This document shows positions 59,675 through 64,000 of a DNA stretch of 64,000 nucleotides, piece after piece. The notes below the pieces were generated by a model. The model made no database searches. It was not told the DNA's origin and saw only the letters and a program-made list of their open reading frames with translations. A program made the translations under genes and the position numbers. Position 1 is the stretch's first letter. Each line of letters begins with the position of its first letter. The stretch comes from an uncultured Robinsoniella sp. (GTDB lineage Bacteria; Bacillota; Clostridia; Lachnospirales; Lachnospiraceae), in the NCBI GenBank assembly GCA_900540475.1, contig UQGG01000027.1, positions 1 through 64,000 on the forward strand. The letters run 5' to 3'.

Positions 59675-61119
59675 GGTTGTCGTATCGTACCATAGTATTT
59701 ATATCTGATCTGCACTTTGATTTTACCAATCAGGAATTTAATCCGGAAGCAGCAGACAGATTAAAGGAAGAGTTTCTATCATTTATAAAAGAAAACTACG
59801 GAAATTGTCTGGTATGTCTGGCGGGTGATTACTTTAACGACTATAGAAAGACTCTGGATTTTATAAAGGAGCTGGAGAAGAATAAAATCAGGGGATTTTG
59901 CGTCCTGGGAAATCATGATTACTGGAGTGAGGGTCAAAAAAGCTATCAGGAGCTGATTGCTTTATTTGATACTGAGACAAAGGAAAACCAGTATTTCAGG
60001 CTGCTGATAACGGGCAGAAAATATTATGATGATGATCTCTGTGTTATTGGTGATACCGGCTGGACAAGTTTCAGACGAAGGGTGGGAGGAGACATTCCAC
60101 TGGAGCAGTTTATGGAATTACCGGATGCGAGTAAGGTAAAAGGATTTTTACCGGAGCAGATAAAGGAATTTCATGGTAACTGGATTGCGTTTGCAAATGA
60201 GGTCGTATCTACGGAAGAAAAGGTTTTGATTCTTACACATTTTCCCATGTTTGATTTCACCAGGGAAGATTCAGACTGCTGGTGGAGCTCGGTGACCGGT
60301 CTGAAGGCAGAAAACAGCTGGAACATTTTCGGTCATACCCATCATAAACAGATACATTGTTACAATAACGTGTCCTATCAGATTGGCTATGCAAATAAAT
60401 CAGCAGAACAAGTGACGGGTGTAAGCCGTTATTCATTCGAACTGTTTGGCAGGATGGAGAGAATATCCGGCAGCAGCGGTATTGCATTAGCGAAAGAGAG
60501 CATGTTATCCGCTTTCTTTTCGCCGATTACCGTCACGGATACCATAAGGGATATTGCGGTAGCTACCCAGATAAAAAGCCGGGGTTTTAAAAGATGTGCG
60601 GCAAATAAAAAGAACTTTGCAGCACTGGCAAATGACCGTAGCAGTTATCTGAAGCAAGTCATGGAAATTCTGAATGGCTGCCTGGAGGGGAATTACTGTG
60701 ACTATGTTGTGACGGAACGGTTATCTAAGTACATTGTTGAGTCTGTATTTGCTTCTATTGCGGTTTTGGAGGAAAATGATTTTAGCGATATCAGGGCGTT
60801 CGTTACCGCGGCTGTTATAACCGGGTACGTCTATAATAATGTGCCACATATGATAGAAGACATGCGTCCGTTAGATGACTATGATGTAATTCGATTCTGG
60901 CTGATGTTTCTAACGATTAAAAAATATAATATTGGTATGACAGATATTCATTCGGTAAGAAAAGATATGAGCAATTATATCGCGTTTCAAAATGTTGATA
61001 TTTATCTGCCTGCAGTTAATAATATGGTTATGCCGGCAGAGGAAGTATTGCAGCTTATGCAGAAAAATAATCTGGGGACGAATGGATTTTATGTAGATAA
61101 TATATTAGCTATTACTTGA
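59656..61119 (+). CDS. Metallophosphoesterase with C-terminal domain of unknown function
   Basis: 487 residues from GTG 59656, overlapping the rarA end by 19 bp. The calcineurin-like active site is complete: ISDLHFD, LAGDYFND, LGNHDYW, LTHFP and GHTHHK. The catalytic domain ends near 265. The remaining 220 helical residues match nothing I know. Overlap with rarA implies joint expression and hints at a nucleic acid or nucleotide substrate, but that is inference. Confidence 0.85.
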   Translation: MEKEKIGLSYRTIVFISDLHFDFTNQEFNPEAADRLKEEFLSFIKENYGNCLVCLAGDYFNDYRKTLDFIKELEKNKIRGFCVLGNHDYWSEGQKSYQELIALFDTETKENQYFRLLITGRKYYDDDLCVIGDTGWTSFRRRVGGDIPLEQFMELPDASKVKGFLPEQIKEFHGNWIAFANEVVSTEEKVLILTHFPMFDFTREDSDCWWSSVTGLKAENSWNIFGHTHHKQIHCYNNVSYQIGYANKSAEQVTGVSRYSFELFGRMERISGSSGIALAKESMLSAFFSPITVTDTIRDIAVATQIKSRGFKRCAANKKNFAALANDRSSYLKQVMEILNGCLEGNYCDYVVTERLSKYIVESVFASIAVLEENDFSDIRAFVTAAVITGYVYNNVPHMIEDMRPLDDYDVIRFWLMFLTIKKYNIGMTDIHSVRKDMSNYIAFQNVDIYLPAVNNMVMPAEEVLQLMQKNNLGTNGFYVDNILAIT

Positions 61120-61151
61120 TAAAATCATGCAAATGGGATAAAATATTATCT

Positions 61152-61436
61152 ATGAATATATATAATTTTAATCAGAAATCACCAGGAGAAATTGATAAAC
61201 TTATTGCGGAAAGAATACGCAGAATCCGAAGGCGGAGAAAAATATCACAGAAAAAATTGAGTGAAAAATCAGGAGTAAGCTTAGGTTCTGTGAAGCGGTT
61301 TGAGCAAGAAGGGGAAATATCATTGATTTCTTTAACGAAGATAGCGATCGCACTTGAAATTCATGGAGAACTTGAAAATTTGTTTGAAGAAGTTCCGTTT
61401 TTATCCATTGAGGAGATTATAAATGAAGGAAATTAA
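61152..61436 (+). CDS. hipB: HipB-like antitoxin (XRE family)
   Basis: 94 residues from ATG 61152. A basic helix, ERIRRIRRRRKI, precedes the XRE helix-turn-helix SQKKLSEKSGVSLGSVKRFEQEGEISLISLTKIAIAL. It overlaps hipA by 14 bp. HipB-type proteins neutralise the kinase and repress the operon. Confidence 0.88.
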   Translation: MNIYNFNQKSPGEIDKLIAERIRRIRRRRKISQKKLSEKSGVSLGSVKRFEQEGEISLISLTKIAIALEIHGELENLFEEVPFLSIEEIINEGN

Positions 61437-62565
61437 AAAGCTGAATGTTTTTTATCACGGTAGAAAAGTTGGAACTATGGCTTTATATAAAGGAAAGCTT
61501 GCCGCTTATGAATACGATAAAGAATGGGTGGCAGATGGATTTTCCATCAGTCCTTTTTCACTGCCTTTGGAGCAAAAGGTATTTATACCTAAAATGGAGC
61601 CATTTGACGGAATTTATGGTATTTTTGCTGATAGTCTTCCTGATGGCTGGGGGCGCTTGCTGGTAGATCGACTGATGTTGAAGAATCGTATTAACCCTTA
61701 CGAGGTAGGTAATTTAAATCGTCTCGGGATTGTTGGAAACTCAGGGATGGGAGCTTTAACATATGAACCGGATTTTCATTTTGACTTGGAGAAACCATGT
61801 TTGGATTTTGACAAAATTGCAGAAGAGTGCAGCAAAATATTAAAAACACAATATTCGGAAAATTTGGATGAACTTTTTCAAATGGGTGGTTCGTCTGGAG
61901 GAGCAAGACCTAAAATACTAACTCAGATAGAGGGAAAGGATTGGATTGTGAAATTTCCATCATCAGAGGATGGTGTCCATATAGGTAAACAAGAGTATGA
62001 ATATTCTCTATGCGCAAAAGAATGCGGAATTGAAATGGAAGAAACAAAACTTTTTAATTCCAAACGATGTGATGGATATTTTGGCACGAAGCGGTATGAC
62101 AGAAGAGCGGTGAATGGAGTGATAGAACGAATCCACATGATTTCCGTTAGTGCTTTATTAGAGACTTCTCACCGTATTCCGAATCTGGATTATGAGATTT
62201 TAATGAAATTAACGCTTGAATTGACAAAAGAATTTTCGGAGATAGAAAAACTATATCGTCTTATGTGTTTTAATGTTTTTGCGCATAATCGAGATGATCA
62301 TTCTAAAAATTTTACGTATCTATATAAGGAAAAAGAAGATAGATGGGTATTATCTCCGGCATACGATCTGACCTATAGTTATTCTATTGGCGGAGAACAT
62401 GCAACTATGGTGCATGGTAATGGCAGAGATCCGGGAATGAAGGAAATTTTGTTGGTTGCCAAATCCGTTGGTTTAAATGAAAAAAAAGCAAAAATAATTG
62501 CAGAAGAAATTTATGAAAATGTGAAGGAGAAGCTGGGAATATATTTGGAAGAAGCAAAATCTTGA
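61423..62565 (+). CDS. hipA: HipA-like toxin kinase
   Basis: A 380-residue Ser/Thr kinase of the HipA family. The N-terminal subdomain contains VFYHGRKVGTM and DSLPDGWGR. The Gly-rich loop is GGSSGGARPK, the catalytic motif is HNRDDHSKNF, and the metal Asp is in PAYDLTYS. HipA kinases phosphorylate aminoacyl-tRNA synthetases in known systems; the target here is unknown. All key residues are present. Confidence 0.92.
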   Translation: MKEIKKLNVFYHGRKVGTMALYKGKLAAYEYDKEWVADGFSISPFSLPLEQKVFIPKMEPFDGIYGIFADSLPDGWGRLLVDRLMLKNRINPYEVGNLNRLGIVGNSGMGALTYEPDFHFDLEKPCLDFDKIAEECSKILKTQYSENLDELFQMGGSSGGARPKILTQIEGKDWIVKFPSSEDGVHIGKQEYEYSLCAKECGIEMEETKLFNSKRCDGYFGTKRYDRRAVNGVIERIHMISVSALLETSHRIPNLDYEILMKLTLELTKEFSEIEKLYRLMCFNVFAHNRDDHSKNFTYLYKEKEDRWVLSPAYDLTYSYSIGGEHATMVHGNGRDPGMKEILLVAKSVGLNEKKAKIIAEEIYENVKEKLGIYLEEAKS

Positions 62566-62615
62566 TGACTATGGTTTTAAGTTCAGTCAGTTAGAAAAGA
62601 GAGCTTGACAGGATT

Positions 62616-62891
62616 TTGAATAGTCAGGAGGAATTGGATAAAAGAACTTACCATTTTCCTACATCACAGATTCTTCTGGATGGGAAAAAGTCATCTTATT
62701 ATGAGGTAATAAATAATGGAGATTTTGCAGGTTGTAAGGAAGCAGAAAAGAAAATCACAGATAAAATCGATTTTAAGAAAATAGATAAATGTATAGATGA
62801 AACTGCGTTTATCAGTGAAAATAGAAAAGAATTTTACAAATTAATTTTGAGATATCGTTATAAACATATATTTCATAAAGAGGTAGAATAG
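62616..62891 (+). CDS. Unknown protein following hipA, start uncertain
   Basis: Up to 91 residues from TTG 62616. A second TTG, at 62634, directly follows AGGAGGA with too short a spacing. The sequence is charged and has no signal or membrane part. Segments are RTYHFPTSQILLDGKKSSYYEV, CKEAEKKITDKIDF and LILRYRYKHIFHKE. It may be the remnant of a longer gene. Its stop directly abuts the next ATG. Confidence 0.5.
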   Translation: MNSQEELDKRTYHFPTSQILLDGKKSSYYEVINNGDFAGCKEAEKKITDKIDFKKIDKCIDETAFISENRKEFYKLILRYRYKHIFHKEVE

Positions 62892-63353
62892 ATGTTGCAG
62901 AAGAATGTTATTGATGCAGTTCCATTAAACGAAGTAACCACGCCTATTTTGGAAGAGCCGGATTATAGCAGAATCGCAGAGATAAAGGCGATATGGAAAG
63001 AAAATAAAATACCTGTTGCCAGAATAACTTATGAGCATTTCTGGAATGAGGAGTTTCAGTATATTATAGAACCATATTGGGAAACGATTGATAAATTGGC
63101 AGAAGAGGAACCGGGAGCATTTCTGGGGATTCCAGGGATTGATATGGATTGCAGATATCGTAAATATTACAGAGTAAACCACGTCCCGGCATTTATAATA
63201 CAGAGGACGCCACCCAAGAACAGGCAGGATGTAATAGAGATGATGGAAGCAGTTGGATTGAATTATTACGATCCGTTTGAGTGGCTGATTCGGACACCAT
63301 ATAAGGCTTCACAGGACAATCTGGTAGTGGAAGAGTTAATGAAAACTAAATAA
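62892..63353 (+). CDS. Unknown 153-residue protein
   Basis: ATG 62892 follows the stop of the previous gene without a gap; AGAGGTAG is the likely ribosome binding site. It is a soluble acidic protein with PDYSRIAEIKAIWKENK, FWNEEFQYIIEPYW and YYDPFEWLIRTPYKASQ. No family is recognised. Its coupling to the preceding gene and location after hipBA suggest part of the same accessory cluster. Confidence 0.62.
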   Translation: MLQKNVIDAVPLNEVTTPILEEPDYSRIAEIKAIWKENKIPVARITYEHFWNEEFQYIIEPYWETIDKLAEEEPGAFLGIPGIDMDCRYRKYYRVNHVPAFIIQRTPPKNRQDVIEMMEAVGLNYYDPFEWLIRTPYKASQDNLVVEELMKTK

Positions 63354-63485
63354 TATAAATCTAATAATTTAGTTTATGGTAATAAGACATTAAGAGTGAT
63401 GTTTTTGAATATTTAGAAGCATATGTAAATATTTAATCGAAATATGTTATAATTTACAAAATTAGACAAAGGAATAAGGTATAAC

Positions 63486-63530
63486 AGCCGGAAAGCAATT
63501 TACAATCAAAAATTGCTTCCCGGCTTTTTT
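63486..63530 (+). terminator. Strong terminator
   Basis: AGCCGGAAAGCAATTT pairs with AAATTGCTTCCCGGCT (one mismatch), followed by T6. A TATAAT-like element about 33 bp upstream (63448) could start a very short transcript, but its -35 is poor. Confidence 0.9.
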
Positions 63531-63708
63531 CGTCTTTAATTTCCCCCTCTCCACGAAATAAGATAAATAATCCAACCCATTTGATAAAAATGAACATTGA
63601 ATATTTCCGCCCATAAAATATACTTAAACTATTATCAGAAAGCGAGGGTTTTCGTACAGCAATGTTAAAAACTTTGAGCAATGCTGTGGAAGCAACTTGG
63701 GGTGTGCA

Positions 63709-63781
63709 GATGGCAAAATAGGCAGTGCTGTCAGTAGGGTTTCTAGCCGGATGGAGTACTGGTTCAGCACAATCTGCCATC
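63709..63781 (+). ncRNA. Possible structured leader RNA
   Basis: Three nested perfect helices: GATGGCA/TGCCATC, GTGCTG/CAGCAC and CAGTA/TACTG, with small internal loops and a 20-nt apical loop. It ends about 24 nt before ATG 63805. No T tract follows, so it is not a terminator. I do not recognise a known riboswitch. The rest of 63531-63708 shows no gene. Confidence 0.45.
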
Positions 63782-63804
63782 AACAAAATGGAGAGGAGAT
63801 TACA

Positions 63805-64000
63805 ATGAGGAAAAAGAAGGTTTTATGGAAAAAGTTGTTAAGTGGTTTTTTGGCTGTTACGATGGTTCTTGGCAGCGTGGCGCCAATGCAGGCAGGGGCG
63901 GAAGAGTCCGGAAAACAGGAAGAGGCAGAAAAGACATTACTTTATTTCGTGGATGCGGGCGACCATGATGTGACGACAGTTTCAGATGGAGATGAATTCG
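63805..64000 (+). CDS. Secreted protein, 3' end beyond the window
   Basis: The first 65 codons from ATG 63805 behind GAGAGGA. A basic start and a hydrophobic core (LLSGFLAVTMVLGSVAP) form a signal peptide cut near QAGAE. The mature start LLYFVDAGDHDVTTVSDGDE resembles the opening of large secreted glycoside-hydrolase-like or surface proteins in Lachnospiraceae. Function cannot be fixed from this part. Confidence 0.75.
   Translation, partial: MRKKKVLWKKLLSGFLAVTMVLGSVAPMQAGAEESGKQEEAEKTLLYFVDAGDHDVTTVSDGDEF

Noticed and set aside
63454..63786. A 110-residue minus-strand frame across the terminator and hairpin
   Set aside because: It runs through a strong terminator and a structured RNA region, lacks a ribosome binding site and has a biased composition; I treat it as non-coding.

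Overview
The window looks like chromosomal DNA of a Lachnospiraceae-type gut clostridium (low-GC Firmicute). The signs are strong AGGAGG-type ribosome binding sites, abundant intrinsic terminators, lipoboxes, an ECF transporter, a class B sortase, a URO-D/corrinoid methyltransferase pair and secreted proteins typical of that family. No plasmid, phage or CRISPR locus is visible.

Layout. 1-2.0 kb: tRNA-Glu (partial) and two identical, inverted tRNA-Cys genes flanking a regulator built from two GntR-type modules. 2.1-7.6 kb: a GGDEF/degenerate-EAL protein, an alpha/beta-hydrolase lipoprotein, a YjjG-like HAD phosphatase and an AraC regulator interrupted by an amber codon. 7.8-12.9 kb: a GH13 glucosidase whose two ends are both built from tandem repeats, an M24-fold protein lacking most metal ligands, a PflX-like radical SAM protein and a GNAT acetyltransferase. 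12.9-14.6 kb: amtB-glnK behind a leader terminator. 14.8-16.2 kb: a frameshifted lipoprotein, a serine recombinase and a roughly 225-bp segment bounded by 25-bp inverted repeats. That segment carries a promoter, a cyclic-di-GMP-I riboswitch and a terminator, all pointing away from the next gene.

16.3-35.3 kb: a large surface-protein locus, all on the + strand. It begins with a 3582-residue secreted beta-helix protein. Then come four related membrane-anchored small proteins, two related secreted subunits, a Cna-like sortase substrate (IPKTG), a small CxxC protein, sortase B, a cyclophilin lipoprotein and helper genes. I read this locus together with the invertible riboswitch as the main discovery of the window: a surface structure apparently controlled by both DNA inversion and a second messenger, currently in the OFF orientation. 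The upstream GGDEF protein is a possible local c-di-GMP source.

35.3-47 kb: a RelA/SpoT-like gene with a one-base frameshift, lysA with a divergent LysR, the oxidative pentose phosphate genes gnd-zwf and a lactonase, an archaeal-type IMP cyclohydrolase, and an AraC regulator with a GH78-like rhamnosidase. 47-53.5 kb: a nucleoside salvage operon (MFS, nucleoside hydrolase, ECF S-T-A-A) divergent from a Crp/Fnr-type regulator with a palindromic operator between them. 53.6-58.1 kb: TetR, a GPH symporter, a URO-D methyltransferase and a corrinoid protein, probably uptake and demethylation of a methylated compound. 58.3-64 kb: rarA, a metallophosphoesterase, hipBA, two unknown genes, a possible structured leader RNA and the start of a secreted protein.

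All functions are inferred from sequence motifs read by eye; no database search was run.
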